Shown here one piece after another: positions 1 through 11,400 of a DNA stretch of 64,000 bases. Positions within the stretch are counted from its first letter, which is position 1. Each line of letters opens with the position of its first letter. A program made the translations under genes and the position numbers. This DNA is from Kitagawia praeruptora (Eukaryota > Streptophyta > Magnoliopsida > Apiales > Apiaceae), in NCBI GenBank assembly GCA_037693485.1, contig CM075353.1, positions 8,876,001-8,940,000 of the forward strand, written 5' to 3'. Under the pieces are notes generated by a model. That model saw only the letters and a list, made by a program, of their open reading frames with translations. It was not told where the DNA came from and made no database searches.

Positions 1-270
1 TTAATTTTCTCTAACTAACACCTCACTTTTTTAAGTTAAATCACGGCATTCTATTTAATAAAATTAAATTAACCGATTACCTTTTTGAAATAAGATTTAT
101 TATCTTTTCAATATTTTCTAACTAAAATTCGTTTTTTTATAGAAATATAACGGATAACATTTTTATAATTATTATCAAATCATCTCATTTAAAAATTTAA
201 AACTCCAAAATTCATATTTTAAAAAAACGTAAATCGAATTAATAAAACATATCATATAATATTAAAAGAA

Positions 271-299
271 ATCCGTGCATCGTACGGGCTTTAAGCTAG
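271..299 (+). mobile_element. Helitron-like 3' terminus
   Basis: A short hairpin (CCGTGC, ATC loop, GTACGG) at about 273-287 is followed by a short spacer, then CTAG at 296-299 and a T. Hairpin plus CTRR followed by T is the usual 3' end of plant Helitrons. The 5' end and any Rep/helicase gene are not visible, so the body probably starts before the window. This is a motif call only. Confidence 0.5.
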
Positions 300-457
300 T
301 ATTGAAGAAAAAGATGAGACCGATTTGATATGTATGTAAAGATTAAGATATTTTGATCCAAAAAATTTTTAAATGTGCAAGATAAATTTAGGATGTGTAT
401 ACATCATTACCCTTAATTAAAATTTCCGAACTTGACATCCAGTTATTATGATATATA

Positions 458-490
458 CTAGCTTGTAACTCGTGCAAAATACATGCTACT
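458..490 (-). mobile_element. Degenerate Helitron-like 3' end, minus strand
   Basis: Read on the minus strand, an imperfect hairpin around GCATG...CACGAG is followed by CTAG and T. It resembles the terminus at 271-299 in the opposite orientation but its stem is weakened by mutations. Nothing else identifies the element. Confidence 0.3.
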
Positions 491-924
491 TTTATTTTTT
501 TATAAGTTGTTTATATTGTAGTATAATTTTATAAATATTAATTTTAATATGTTATTGAAAGAATTTGAACATTATATCTTTATATGTTATAATTTTTAGT
601 ACTAAATATAAATTAATATGTATTTTACGGGAATCGAATCTTAGACTTTTGTATATAACAACTTTTAGTATTGTTGAATTTAACGATCATGATCTTTTTG
701 ATTTGAAAATCTAACGGTTATAAATGAGGAATAACAAAAAATAGGGGGTAACCAAACTACAAATTATACCCCATTTATTTTATTATGATATATATAGTAT
801 AGAAGTATAGATAGATATCATATTGTAATTATTTGTCATGAACTCATGAGGCATGATACATTTAAAATTTGGATTTCTGATTTAATATGTACGGTGAATA
901 TGTCATTTTCTTGTAACAATTATA

Positions 925-1162
925 TTTCCTCCGTCCCATCCATTTCTTTACATAAAAAACTGCGTATTTAACATGCATTTTAAGGATAGTTCTATAACTT
1001 ATTTTTGATATTTTCTTCTTCTTTTTTTTTTTTGTATAAAAATAGGATTGTTCTATTTTTATACAAAAAAAAAATATCAAAAATAAGTTATAGAACTATC
1101 CTTAAAATGCACCTTAAAATCCGTGCCGAAAATTGATCCACAAATACATGTCATAGAGGGAG
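925..1162. mobile_element. Stowaway-like MITE with long foldback
   Basis: The left end carries CCTCCGTCCCATCC and the right end GAGGGAG followed by TA, as in Stowaway (Tc1/mariner-derived) MITEs. Inside, 975-1110 is a nearly perfect inverted repeat: the arm starting GCATTTTAAGGATAG is mirrored by CTATCCTTAAAATGC, leaving only a few unpaired bases near 1046-1052. No coding capacity is seen. A long perfect stem suggests a recent copy or a small-RNA source; that part is inference. Confidence 0.65.
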
Positions 1163-1203
1163 TATTTAACTTAGATCTTAGAGGGAGTATTTAACTTAGA
1201 TCT
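1154..1203. repeat. 25-bp tandem duplication at MITE edge
   Basis: Two perfect head-to-tail copies of a 25-bp unit beginning TAGAGGGAGTATTTAAC. The unit covers the right end of the Stowaway-like element plus flanking DNA, so it probably arose after insertion, for example by slippage or imperfect excision repair. Confidence 0.85.
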
Positions 1204-1473
1204 AAGACATGATTGATTATACAATTAAACCCAAAAAGCCAATACAAGAGAAGTATCCGTTTGTCCAAACACAATTGGCACATCCTCCAAACATTCCTCA
1301 CAAAATCACAACAAACCCCAAGAAAAAGAAAGCCAAAATCAACAACCTATATATACATGATACACACATACATAAATAATTACACATAAACTAGTACTAT
1401 AATTCACTAATACAACTACAACACACATTCCCTTTATCTTTATTTCCCTTCTTTAAATTTCACTTTAGACCAA

Positions 1474-1620
1474 ATGGCTAACAACAAAATGGAGCCTAGA
1501 ATCACAAATACTAGATCTCACAACCCTTTTAAGACCAAATGGGTCAGCCTTATTTTTACCTCATATGTCGTTTCATTTGTTGAATCAACTCAAAACGACC
1601 CCAAAATTGTTAAGGCCTAG
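1474..1620 (+). other. 48-codon ORF upstream of the phosphatase gene
   Basis: An open frame of 48 codons (begins MANNKMEPRI, ends NDPKIVKA) lies 610 bp upstream of the phosphatase start codon and downstream of a TATA-like CTATATATA at about 1348. If transcription starts near 1380 it would be an upstream ORF in the leader; if it starts nearer the CT-rich leader at 1771 it is outside the transcript. No domain is recognised and chance is quite possible. Confidence 0.2.
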
Positions 1621-1770
1621 TCTTTGTGTTCTGGGGTTCAAAAAAAGAGAAAAATAAAGGAACGCTCACTCTCACTTGCACTTTATTCTGTGTTCAAAAT
1701 TCGATACTTTGCTGTTACTTCTAAAAAGAGTGTGTGTATTTCGAGGAGAGAAAAATAAATAAAGAGAATT

Positions 1771-1771
1771 C

Positions 1772-1805
<34 letters not shown>
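1771..1805 (+). repeat. (CT)n microsatellite in phosphatase leader
   Basis: A nearly pure CT tract about 430 bp upstream of the phosphatase ATG. CT-rich 5' leaders are common in plant genes, so it is probably transcribed. The region 1806-2230 shows no open frame and is read here as leader. Confidence 0.8.
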
Positions 1806-2230
1806 AATATTTAGCTGCATTTGTCTTGTTCTTAAGCTTGAGAATCTACTCATTCCCTCTACACTTGTTTACTTAAACTTGTTTGTTCTGTTTCTCTCAC
1901 CCTTTCCTCTAGTTTTATACTTACATGATAGGTACATTTATTATTCAAGAGTGAAAAGAAGCAACATTGTTTTGAGGGCTTACCCAAAATCAAGATCTTT
2001 CAAGAACCAATCTTTTTGTGTTAATTTTGGGTTTTTGTGTTTATATTGAGCTTGTTATTGACAAATTTGAGTGGCCCATGTTTAGAAATAGTGTTAATTT
2101 GAAAAAGATTTGATCTTTATAGCGTGTCATTTTCTCGAAAATTCGGGTAATTTAGAGGGTAATCTAACAAGTTTGTGGAAGGGGGAAAAGGGTAATTTGA
2201 AGAAGAGCTGCATGAAGAAGTGGTGAAACA

Positions 2231-5200
2231 ATGAGAGATGAAAATGCCAAGAAAAGCAAGGTGTTTGATTTTTTTTAATATATTTTTTTTGGATTTTTTT
2301 ATGTTATATAAGATGATTTAATTTATGTAACAGAGTATGATTGTGCAAATTTTATGTATTTCTGACTCAATGTGTGTTGGTTTGTGAAGCTCTCTTGGTC
2401 AAAATCAGTGGTTAGGAAGCTGCTTAATATTAGGTGCAAAACTGAAGATGTTCAGGCTAATGAAGATGTTTGTGCAGGTGGGCAATTATTTTGTGTTGTA
2501 AAGTTGAAGATTTTTCGTTGTTAACTTATCGCTGTATATTCGAGTTTTTGTGTGCAAATTGTCCATTTATATGTGATGCTAATTTGTTTTGTTAGCAATT
2601 AAGCTTGAAAATTGTATTATTTTGATTTACTTGTTTAATGATTATTAATAGATGGCATGTTTTTGTTCCTATCTGCTGATGATAATTATGATAACTGCAT
2701 GATATTCGTTGTTCTATTTATAAGTTCAAAGTCTCTATTCGTGTAATTTACATTATTTTTAGGGATAAATGTGGATTCCTTTGTGTAGTTGGCAATTTGG
2801 GGCGGGCGGATAGCTTCTCTGAGAGGGAGCTGAACAAAAGCAAGAAAGTTAAAACAGGTTTTGTAATTAAACGCGAGCAATTAGTATATCATGTGTTACC
2901 TTCATATGAGAAGAATCCTGATTTTCTGATGGTTATCAATTTTTCTCAATCTCTTGTACTTTATATGCACAGATAAAGCAAGTAGAACAAGGGACCGTCT
3001 GCGGAGATATAGAGCTAATCTAGATCACCCTCAAGTTATAAATGTGCAGAACTATAGGTTTGTCTTCTCGTTCCTCATTATACAAATTTAGTCTTTTAAG
3101 CTTGTTTTTGATTGTTAAACTAAATCGTTTTTAATTTCATGTGGAAACAGCATTTTTTCAGCTACATGGAATGTAGGTGGAAAATCTCCTACAAGTAATT
3201 TGAGTGTAGATGATTGGCTCCTTGCCTCACCTCCTGCAGACATATATGTACTTGGGTATGTTTCTTTAATTTGCTTGAGTTTCCGGGGCATACTTTCGCA
3301 GAAGTAATTAACTATGATAATAAATTAAGAAAGTTTTCCTTTCACCCCATCAGATTTCAAGAAATAGTTCCCTTAAATGCTGGTAATATTCTGGGAGCCG
3401 AAGACAATGGCCCTGCCAAAAAATGGCTTGCTTTGATTAACAAAACCCTAAACAATCGTCCTGGAACTAGTGGAAGTGCTTGCTGTACACCTTCTCCAGT
3501 CCCTAATCCGATTGCTGAATCTAATGCTGATTTTGAGGGATCAAACAGGCATACAGCCTCGGCTTTGTTCCAGCGTAGATCATTCCAGGCACCAAGAAAC
3601 TGGAGAAATGACAGTGACAATTATCCTATACCCCAACCTCGCCTTGATAGACGGTACAGTGTCTGTGATCGAGTGATCTTTGGTCATAGGCCGAGTGACT
3701 ATGACTCCACAGTCAGATGGGGTCATAGGCCAAGTGATTATTCTTCAAGTCGTCGGTCAAGTGATTATTCCTCCAGTCACAGGCCTAGTGATTACTCAAG
3801 TCACAGGCAAAGTGATTACTCAAGTCAGAGGCCTAGTGATTATTCATCAAGTCAAAGGCCAAGTGATTATTCGTCAGGGCACAGACCAAGTGATTACTCA
3901 TGGGGTCAGAGGCCTAGTGATTATTCCAGATGGGGCTCATCTGATGATGATTATGGGCCTGTTGATTCACCTAGCACTGTGTTATTCTCACCAATGGAAG
4001 ATGGTTATAGAATGCGAGGAAACTCAAAGTATTGTTTAATCGTGACTGAGCAAATGGTTGGAGTTTTTCTCACAATATGGGTAAGGAGTGATTTGAAAGA
4101 GCATGTCCAGAACATCAAGGTGTCTCGTGTTGGTAGAGGATTGATGGGTTACCTTGGAAATAAGGTAATATAATTCATGCACATAATAATCTTTAATTTT
4201 CTGTCTACTAAAAGCTTGAGTTAATCCAGTAGTATTGTTGTAGGGGTCCATTTCAGTCAGCATGTTGTTGCATCAAACAAGCTTCTGCTTTGTCTGTAGC
4301 CACTTGACCTCAGGACAGAAGGAAGGTGATGAGCTAAGGAGGAATTCTGATGTAATGCAGATCCTTAGGAGGACAAGGTTTCCACGAGTTCGTGGCATTT
4401 GTGATGACAAATCCCCACAAACGATCCTTGAACATGAGTAAGAGCTTTGTATATGTCTTGTTACCATAGGATCTGTTAGTTTGTGTGCAGTGTGAAATAC
4501 TGTTGTGTGTTGCTCTTTTGTGCTTCTACACAGAATTTATCCACCTTAACATTTCAACATTTATAACAAATTTACCCCAACATTTTACAATTTACTGTAC
4601 TTTGCCTCTAGAATTATAAGTGTTATGATGTTCTGATATCTTTTTTTTACCCAGTCGAATCATCTGGGTCGGGGATCTGAACTATCGAATTGCGCTATCT
4701 TACCGATCAGCAAAAGCACTTGTTGAGATGCAAAACTGGAGAGCTCTGTTAGAAAATGATCAGGCACGAAACATTTGTTCTTGCCAAAGCATTCCTATGT
4801 TTTCCTATTTATTAAACAAAGTGTTATCTATAATCCTTTACTGATGTACTATTTTCTTTCTAATAGTTACGACTAGAGCAGCGAAAGGGTCGCGTTTTTG
4901 AAGGTTGGAGAGAAGGAAAGATATACTTCCCCCCAACATACAAATATTCAAATAACTCAGACAGGTACACTGGTGAAAGTATTCACCTAAAAGAAAAACG
5001 TCGAACACCTGCTTGGTAAGAACTCTTCAAACATATCAGTTACTCGAATTAAATAGTGTCATATTATTGTCCTTCGCTTATTTGCAAAGTGTCTGTGAGT
5101 GTGTGCCTGCTGTATTTTTATTGCAATTGTGCTATTATCTATGTTGATTCAATACATTGATTCATCTTTTTGCATATTGTGAAGGTGTGATCGGATTTTG

Positions 5201-5407
5201 TGGTTTGGAAGAGGTCTTCATCAATTATCTTATGTCCGAGGGGAATCCAGGTTCTCTGATCACAGACCAGTTTACAGCATATTCTGGGCTGAGGTTGAGT
5301 CATCGCATAGCCGTTTAAAGAAAAGCACAAGCTGTTCTACCTCTAGGATTGAGGTGGAGGAACTGTTTCCATACTCACATGGCTACACAGAGCTCTGCTT
5401 TTTCTAA
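2231..5407 (+). CDS. Type I inositol polyphosphate 5-phosphatase (10 exons, 620 aa)
   Basis: Predicted enzyme removing the 5-phosphate from inositol phosphates and phosphoinositides, acting in Ca2+, auxin and membrane-traffic signalling. My exon model is 2231-2260, 2390-2477, 2789-2857, 2973-3057, 3151-3255, 3354-4164, 4244-4437, 4655-4763, 4867-5015 and 5185-5407; phases agree and it totals 620 codons. The start [10 protein letters not shown], then [15 protein letters not shown] after the first intron, matches the conserved plant N terminus. Catalytic motifs are present: TWNVGG (about 96-101), [11 protein letters not shown] (127-137), WVGDLNYR (465-472), PAWCDRIL (545-552) and SDHRP (571-575). 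A low-complexity RPSDYS repeat block (about 237-320) precedes the second half of the catalytic domain. Introns are GT-AG except the one at 4764-4866, which begins GC. The N terminus and RPSDY block recall the CVP2/CVL1 subgroup, but I do not assign an orthologue. No defect is seen, so it is likely functional. Confidence 0.93.
3685..3927 (+). repeat. Coding tandem repeat (H/Q)RPSDYSS, nine units
   Basis: Inside exon 6 of the phosphatase, nine units of the form xRPSDY plus 2-7 Ser-rich residues follow each other. One has RRSSDY and one HRQSDY. The units stay in frame and vary in spacer length. They sit in the insert between the N-terminal and C-terminal catalytic blocks and are probably disordered; the Ser/Tyr content makes phosphorylation plausible, which is inference. 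Confidence 0.9.
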
Positions 5408-7077
5408 AAGGATCAAGGGAACTGTTGAAATCAGATTTTTGTAAGCACTCTCTCTCTAGTTTTTATTTATATCCCATAGTTTGAGTTTATGTTAAGCAAC
5501 ATCTGATTTACCATAAATCAACTAGTGAATATCACCAATATTTGACTTGGTTACTACGAAACATGAAGTTCCTGAACATGTTTGAAGACCGTTTCTATAG
5601 TCGAGGATAACTGACTAGCATGCTCAATTAAGTGTATTAATATATTATATCATAGAATGCTCATTGGAGCAGAACATTATCACACATGTTCTTATCTGTT
5701 AACTGGTCCCCAGTTGCCTGCTAAATTTCTTCTGATGAAGCTCATTTTTGAAGGTTGATGGAGACACAACATGTCCACAAACTGAAAAAGGTCAGCCTCA
5801 GCTTCTTCTTTTTTTCATTTTTTTTTTACTTCAAATTGTTTGGCGCTGCATTTTAGTTATTTGTCAAATTAACATTTTCTCGGATCCCTTGCAGGCATAT
5901 AATTATACTGTAATCGGTCACTAATCGCTGAAGCATGATTGTTTGACTGCAATTTCTTGGTTAATAACAAATTTAGAGTAAAGACTAACAAAGTCCCACT
6001 TTACGGCATCTCAGAGTTCCATACAAGCATTTTTAGGTATGTTGAATAATCTCGAAATACTTAAAAGCACATATTAATCAGTAGCACAATTAGCATTCTA
6101 ACTTTGATCAAATCAAAATTTGTTTCAGGAGGAACTCAACTAATTATAGATTGCTTGAAGTGGGTAACTGAGGAATAGTTTATTCAAGATTCTTTATTAG
6201 TTGAGGGATGCACAGGTCACTAACTGGAAGAGAATGTTATAGATTTGTCAAAATAATCATTAGGTGTGCTCTTTTTGTTTCAGATGTGAAAAAGAAGTAA
6301 AGAAATGATGTGTGTATATATACTCATTACCAAAGTGATGGAGAGCTAGAAAACTCAATGTAGAGCCCTCTTGTTTATTTATTTATAGTCTTTTTTTCTT
6401 GTTGTTGCTGTTAATGATTTTACTGAAAAGATGCTATCTTGATTACCACCCAGTTCCACTTCTTATTTATTAGCAAGTGTGATGAAATACAAATTATAAA
6501 AGTAAAAGTGAAGACAGATTTACAAGCATGACAGATGAATATAGATGGAAAATTCTGAAACTCAGTTGTCTGTGTTTAAGAAATCTTATAAATATTTAAA
6601 CTTTATGCATGCTGGGGACAAGGAAGAAACAAAATAAAAGAGTGAGCTGAGAGTTGCAGTGATTAAAGTTGTACCTCTGCTGCAATGCATCCAACTATAC
6701 AGTGATTAAAGTGATTTATGCATCAAAAACAAAACAAAAATTTCACACTATTCATAGTTTCAGTTGAAGGTAAAAGGACATAGATGGTCCCTTTTTCGTA
6801 GTTGAATAATCTCTTGTGTGTTTGGCTACATCTCTTTTTGTAATCTTCTGTTTTCACACGAAAAACTTAAATTCGTCGATAAAATTATGTTGCTTGCCTG
6901 ATCATGCTTATACATATTTACTTCCGATCATTTTTGTTATTTATTTCCATTTTCATAGGTCTCATATAACAAAGCAAGTCAAAGATTATGGATTAGGTAG
7001 CTTCAGTTCTTTCTACTAGTCGGCCTCTTGGATGACTTGACTGGAAAAAAGGGTTCTCCTCTACCATCTTGCATATA
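5408..7077. other. 3' flank of phosphatase gene, no gene seen
   Basis: AT-rich sequence downstream of the stop codon. Its beginning must hold the 3' UTR, but I see no unambiguous polyadenylation signal. Scattered open frames here are short and lack recognisable domains. Confidence 0.6.
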
Positions 7078-7292
7078 CCCCGTTTTGGGAAATCTTATTA
7101 AGAAATAAGTTACTTATTCTGAAAAAAAAAAGTATATAATTATGTAATTTTTTTGGGAATAAGTAACTTATTTTTGCAAGATAACAAATATTAACTTCCC
7201 ATACACAGTTTTCTCTAAAAAATTGTATGTAGATACGAATTTTTTTTCGAAATAAATAAGTTATAAGTTCGATTTATGATTTGCCAAACGGG
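7078..7292. mobile_element. Small MITE-like element with CCCGTTT termini
   Basis: The left end CCCGTTTTGGGAAA and right end TTTGCCAAACGGG are imperfect inverted repeats. Between them are inverted AAGTTACTTATT-type motifs and AT-rich sequence without coding potential. Target duplications are not clear, so class and exact ends are uncertain. Confidence 0.45.
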
Positions 7293-7595
7293 ACTAGTTC
7301 ATCACCACTATTTACTATGTTTATTTGTTCTTTTCACTTTTTCTTTATTTTTCTTTCTCAGATACAAACTGTAAATCTCTGTATAAAGTGTGAATTGTAG
7401 CAGTTCCGTTGGATTTAAAGATCTAAAGGCAACTGGAAAAGCAGTGATTATTATGTATACGTATGCATAAATAAAAGCCTATGTTTATGCGTTGAATGTG
7501 TCGAAATCAACTTTCTGGACCCAGCAAGACAAGAGATGCCCAGGGAACAAAATGTGTTCTTTCAAATCAATAGATGTAAAATCATTCATCAAGTT

Positions 7596-7762
7596 TTTTT
7601 TTTTATAATCCGGTATCCGGGCCAGCTTGCGCGCACCTCAACTAATCCGGAGGGCATACTAGCACACTCATACCCCGAGCATAGTAGCCCACTTAATCCC
7701 GGATCGCCCAGAGAAGGCAGCAAGCCTTAAGTACACTGTTCGACTGAGACACCCCGTGGCAT
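7596..7762 (-). mobile_element. SINE with poly(A) tail and 15-bp target duplication
   Basis: Read on the minus strand, the element begins ATGCCACGGGGTGTCTC (tRNA-like head) and contains the GTGCGCGCAAGCTGGCC body motif common in plant SINEs. It ends in a short poly(A) (T run at 7596-7604 on +). It is bounded by perfect direct repeats ATCATTCATCAAGTT at 7581-7595 and 7763-7777, the target-site duplication of LINE-mediated retroposition. The B box is degenerate. A perfect duplication suggests a fairly young insertion. Confidence 0.85.
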
Positions 7763-7894
7763 ATCATTCATCAAGTTCACAACTTTATTTGGCACCCAAC
7801 CAATATGTAAAGTTCTGATATATTTAGGACCTGCTAATCGACTTCTGTATAAATTTAACAACGAGTTGCTTTTTCGTATTTTTTAATTCGTTGG

Positions 7895-7972
7895 AGGGGC
7901 GAGCGAATCCAAGTTCATTTTAACACTAGAGATACGCCTTTACCACTAGCGGAATGCCCTCATCCTCCCGTT
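7895..7972 (-). repeat. Possible tRNA-related SINE fragment
   Basis: On the minus strand, a CTAGTGGTAAAGGCGTA stretch resembles a tRNA A-box region and GGATTCGCTCG resembles a weak B box about 30 bases further on. No cloverleaf, tail or target duplication is seen. Could be a SINE remnant or chance. Confidence 0.3.
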
Positions 7973-8408
7973 AGTTGTTTGTAAGTTGAAGGAATAATGT
8001 ACAAAAGAATAAAGAAGAAACAAATTGCACAGATTCATTTTCAACTCCTAATTCCACACAGAAAAGGCTGTTCATAAAAAAGAAACATACTGTACTTCAG
8101 CGATTTGACATACAATGTAAGCATCTGCAAAAATCTGCATTCTCCAATATCTACATTTCAAGCAGCTAGCTAATCGACCGTTATTAAAAGTCTCAAATCC
8201 TAAAACAAACCACCAGAACTGTACATTTAGATGGTATGCTTTCATGTTAGCTAACTAAAACCAACTACAGCTAGCTAGATTTTAGATCATTACAGCTGCT
8301 AGGGAAAATCTTACAGCAAATGCTCGGGACAGACTCGGACAAAGCTAATCGACGATAAAAACTAAATGATTGTTAACATAAGAGCCAAGTCCTGGTTCTG
8401 ACTTCTGA

Positions 8409-9137
8409 TCATGAAGTTACTTTAGCTGCATTACTTGATCCAACCATTTTAGCTATCGTTGATAACAGCGATGGTTCTGGTGAAGGAGGTCTCAACCTTT
8501 CATCCATCTCAATCTGCGCGTCTCGGCATTCAGGGGAGCAAAATGCTTTAAGATAACTGCAGTCATCATATAAGTCTTATAATTAGTTCAATCTCAAACA
8601 TTCTGCTCTAGGCAATATCACCAGTTCTGTATCATACCATCAATTCTATAGCAAATACTTGTAATCTAGAATGAACATGTAAGAAAATGACATCCTTTAT
8701 ATGTGCAACAGTTAAGAATTTTTTAGTAGTGTGACAAACAAATTTTATAAAATTGCAGAGCATTTTAAGATGTATCACTGTGGCAAGACCATTTACCTGA
8801 TGTGATGTGATGATCACATCAAACATGTAAGGATAATTCAACGGAAATGTCTAAAAATTATATCAAATCAGTCTCAAAAGCAACAGTGAGTTGATAAAAA
8901 CAGGGGATTAAGCATGATATTAAACCAGTAGGCAAAACTCTAAACAATTTTTTTTCTTGACCTAAAAAGTTCAAGAATATGTTACAAACAATCCAGTCAA
9001 CAATCAATTTATCACCTCAGTACATAAATCATCTTTCACTTTGCTTTCCTCTTTGTTCATACTAACATAAAATTTATCCATAAAACGTGGGTGTGTGAAG
9101 ATATTGCATACCCATGCATGAAAATGTCCATAATGTA

Positions 9138-9170
<33 letters not shown>

Positions 9171-9562
9171 CCATACCCATACATAAAAACGTCCATATTC
9201 ATCCTCATACGTTTCTTACAAAGCGAACAATTCTCAAGAAACACCCCGAAACTACAATCAACATACTGATCACTATCAACATCTTCACCACCATTGTCAC
9301 TCTCCTCATAATTATCCAACAATCCCAACGTAACAACACTACCCTCCAAATCTTCTTCTTCATCACCATTTTCCATCAACTTGCAGCCCTGCAAGTTCTT
9401 GATCATTCCCACTTCTCGAACAACAGGCCTAATGCTTCTCCCTTCAACACCAACAGCAGGTCGCTTCTTTTTCAAGATAGTCACAGGAGGATCCATTCTT
9501 TGGACCCCAACTTCACCAAAACTCGAAGATCGAACCAATGGGATTCTTCTTGACCAAGGCAT
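8409..9562 (-). CDS. FCS-like zinc finger (FLZ domain) protein, 2 exons, 177 aa
   Basis: FLZ proteins are plant-specific small adaptors that bind SnRK1 kinase subunits through the FLZ domain. The exon model on the minus strand is 9562-9177 and 8556-8409: 386 + 148 nt, 177 codons plus TGA. The N terminus (MPWSRRIPLVRSSSFGEVG) is basic and Ser-rich, followed by an acidic stretch at about residues 66-96. The FLZ domain runs FLENCSLCKKRM, then DVFMYGYLKAFCSPEC, giving C-x2-C and FCS-x2-C, with its second half encoded by exon 2 (AFCSPECRDAQIEMDERL). The intron falls inside the domain after MY and carries a CT tract close to the donor. The tail ends AAKVTS. All zinc ligands are present, so it looks functional. 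The track-like continuation past 9177 into the CT repeat is intron read-through, not protein. Confidence 0.9.
9141..9168. repeat. (GA)n/(CT)n microsatellite in FLZ intron
   Basis: Pure GA repeat on +, CT in the sense of the FLZ gene, starting 9 nt after the splice donor of the only intron. It could vary in length and sits where U1/U6 contact the donor region. Confidence 0.9.
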
Positions 9563-10361
9563 TTTTCAAGATTCTTGAAAAAACAAAATAAAGGGGCTTG
9601 CACAAAAATTTTTTTGGTAATGCAGATTGTTTTGAGGTGGGATGAGAAGATGTTCGGTAAGTGAAGTAACTAATACTTGAGAAAAAAGTGGACAAGTTAG
9701 GATTCGGATATGTTTTGGCGGTTGGTTTATAACAGAAAGATTCTTCTATTGGATCTTTTTACCATAATGTTCGTGTAAAATTTTCTTTAATTACTGGATT
9801 AATTTATTTTCAGTTCCATTTTTTTTGAGTAATTAAGCTTATATATATCCCTTATAAAGTGAGAACGAGAACCTTTATAAAGTGAGAATCGAGAGAATCG
9901 AACCTGGACGACGAGAGATAAGCTCGAGTTATTTTCATTTCTTAATTTAAAACAGTGCTTGAAATAAAATTTGTACAAAACTGAGGAAGATCTATTCCGA
10001 AAAGTACAGAATCATTGAATCGAGATGAAGAGCAAATATAGAGTTTCTTAAGTCGTAACTTGACTGAGAAATTTGCAATTTTTTTCAAGATTATGAATGA
10101 ATTTACATATTTTCTTTAAAAAATTAGGAAGAATATATTATATATTTATATCCCTTTTCTTTCTCATCGTTCTTTAATTTGGGAGCACAGTGCAAAATTA
10201 AAATTATTTAAAATACGCCGTTCTTCTGTAAAATAAAGTAGAATGAAATTAAGATGCTTTTCTCTTATTCTATTTTTTTGGTCAGATTTCGAGATTAGTT
10301 GTATGATGTATTTTTGAGTTTTGATCCCAACTAATCTCATGTCATTATTGGGAATAGGACA
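9563..10361. other. Divergent flank upstream of FLZ gene
   Basis: Upstream region of the FLZ gene on its right side, AT-rich, without open frames that carry a domain. The promoter must lie in the first part, but no clear TATA position stands out. Confidence 0.5.
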
Positions 10362-10364
10362 TAA

Positions 10365-10985
10365 GAGCAACTCCAACAGATTCTTAATTTTTTTGTTAAA
10401 AATAATATAATTAATTGCCTCTTAAGTCATTTATGATAAAAATTTAGAAACCATCTCCAACAATCCTCCTCAAATTCATCTTCATTTATTTTTAATCTAT
10501 TTTTAACAGTGAATCGAGGAAACTTATGGAGTAAAACTTATGAAAACTTACTTATGGAAACTTATGGAGTAAAATTTATGTAGTAAAACTTATGAAAACT
10601 TATGGAGTAAAACTTATGGAAACTTACTTATGAAAACTTGGAAACTTATGCAGTTAAAACTTATGGAGCCGTTATTGATTTGCTGCTTCTACAACCGTGA
10701 TTTCAAGTTCAGGTGACCGTGACTTCAAGTCACGATGGCTGGTAGCTGTTTTGTTTAGTATCTGTCTGTTTAAACTACTACTTTTAAAAGCAAAGAAAGT
10801 TGGAGGGAATCAAATTAGAGTCATGTATATTATTAAAATAATGGAAAAGGAGAGGAGAGAGACTCTTAATATTGAGGAGCTTGGATCAACTTTTAAGTTT
10901 TTGGAGAACCTTTAGGAGGCTGTTGGACTTGATTTTTGTTATAATTTAACTTAATGACCAAATTAGGTGCCTGTTGGAGTTGCTC
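10365..10985. mobile_element. Tourist-like (PIF/Harbinger) MITE, 621 bp
   Basis: Terminal inverted repeats GAGCAACTCCAACAG (10365) and CTGTTGGAGTTGCTC (ending 10985) match perfectly. They are flanked by TAA at 10362-10364 and 10986-10988, the 3-bp duplication of PIF/Harbinger elements. The interior holds an irregular tandem block of AAACTTATGGAGT units (about 10520-10670) and an open frame at 10697-10915 without similarity I recognise, so the element is non-autonomous. Confidence 0.85.
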
Positions 10986-11400
10986 TAACAATATTGATGA
11001 ATTAATGTTTCGCTAAACATTTACGATTTAAGAAATGATAATAGAATTTAAGTTACAATAATCTTTAGGTGAAATATAAATTTAGAGTATCCTTGCAAGC
11101 AGTTTTTCAGGTTTAATTTAGAGTTAATCCTTAGGCCGCTTAATACGCTTTTTAGAACACTGAATTTAATTCTAAATTTTTAACCCGTGTAATATGAATG
11201 TGTAAATCCTCATATTTGTTGCTTCCAAGATGTGACATAGAATTTATTTCTGTATAATGGTTGCAAATAAAATAAGTATGATTCGGACATTAGGCATCCA
11301 AAGTTAAATTCGTTGTAGCTTTAATTAATATGCTCGAAATTTTTATTATATACCAAAATAATAAGGATCGTAAGATTTTAAAATAGATAAATGATAACCA

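Noticed and set aside
3680..4039. Open frames overlapping the phosphatase repeat region in other frames
   Set aside because: They exist because the RPSDYS coding repeat lacks stops in the shifted frame. The frame used by the gene carries the conserved motifs.
9074..9176. C-terminal extension of the FLZ protein through the CT repeat
   Set aside because: It would lack the FCS half of the zinc finger. A good donor at 9176 and exon 2 at 8556 restore the complete domain.
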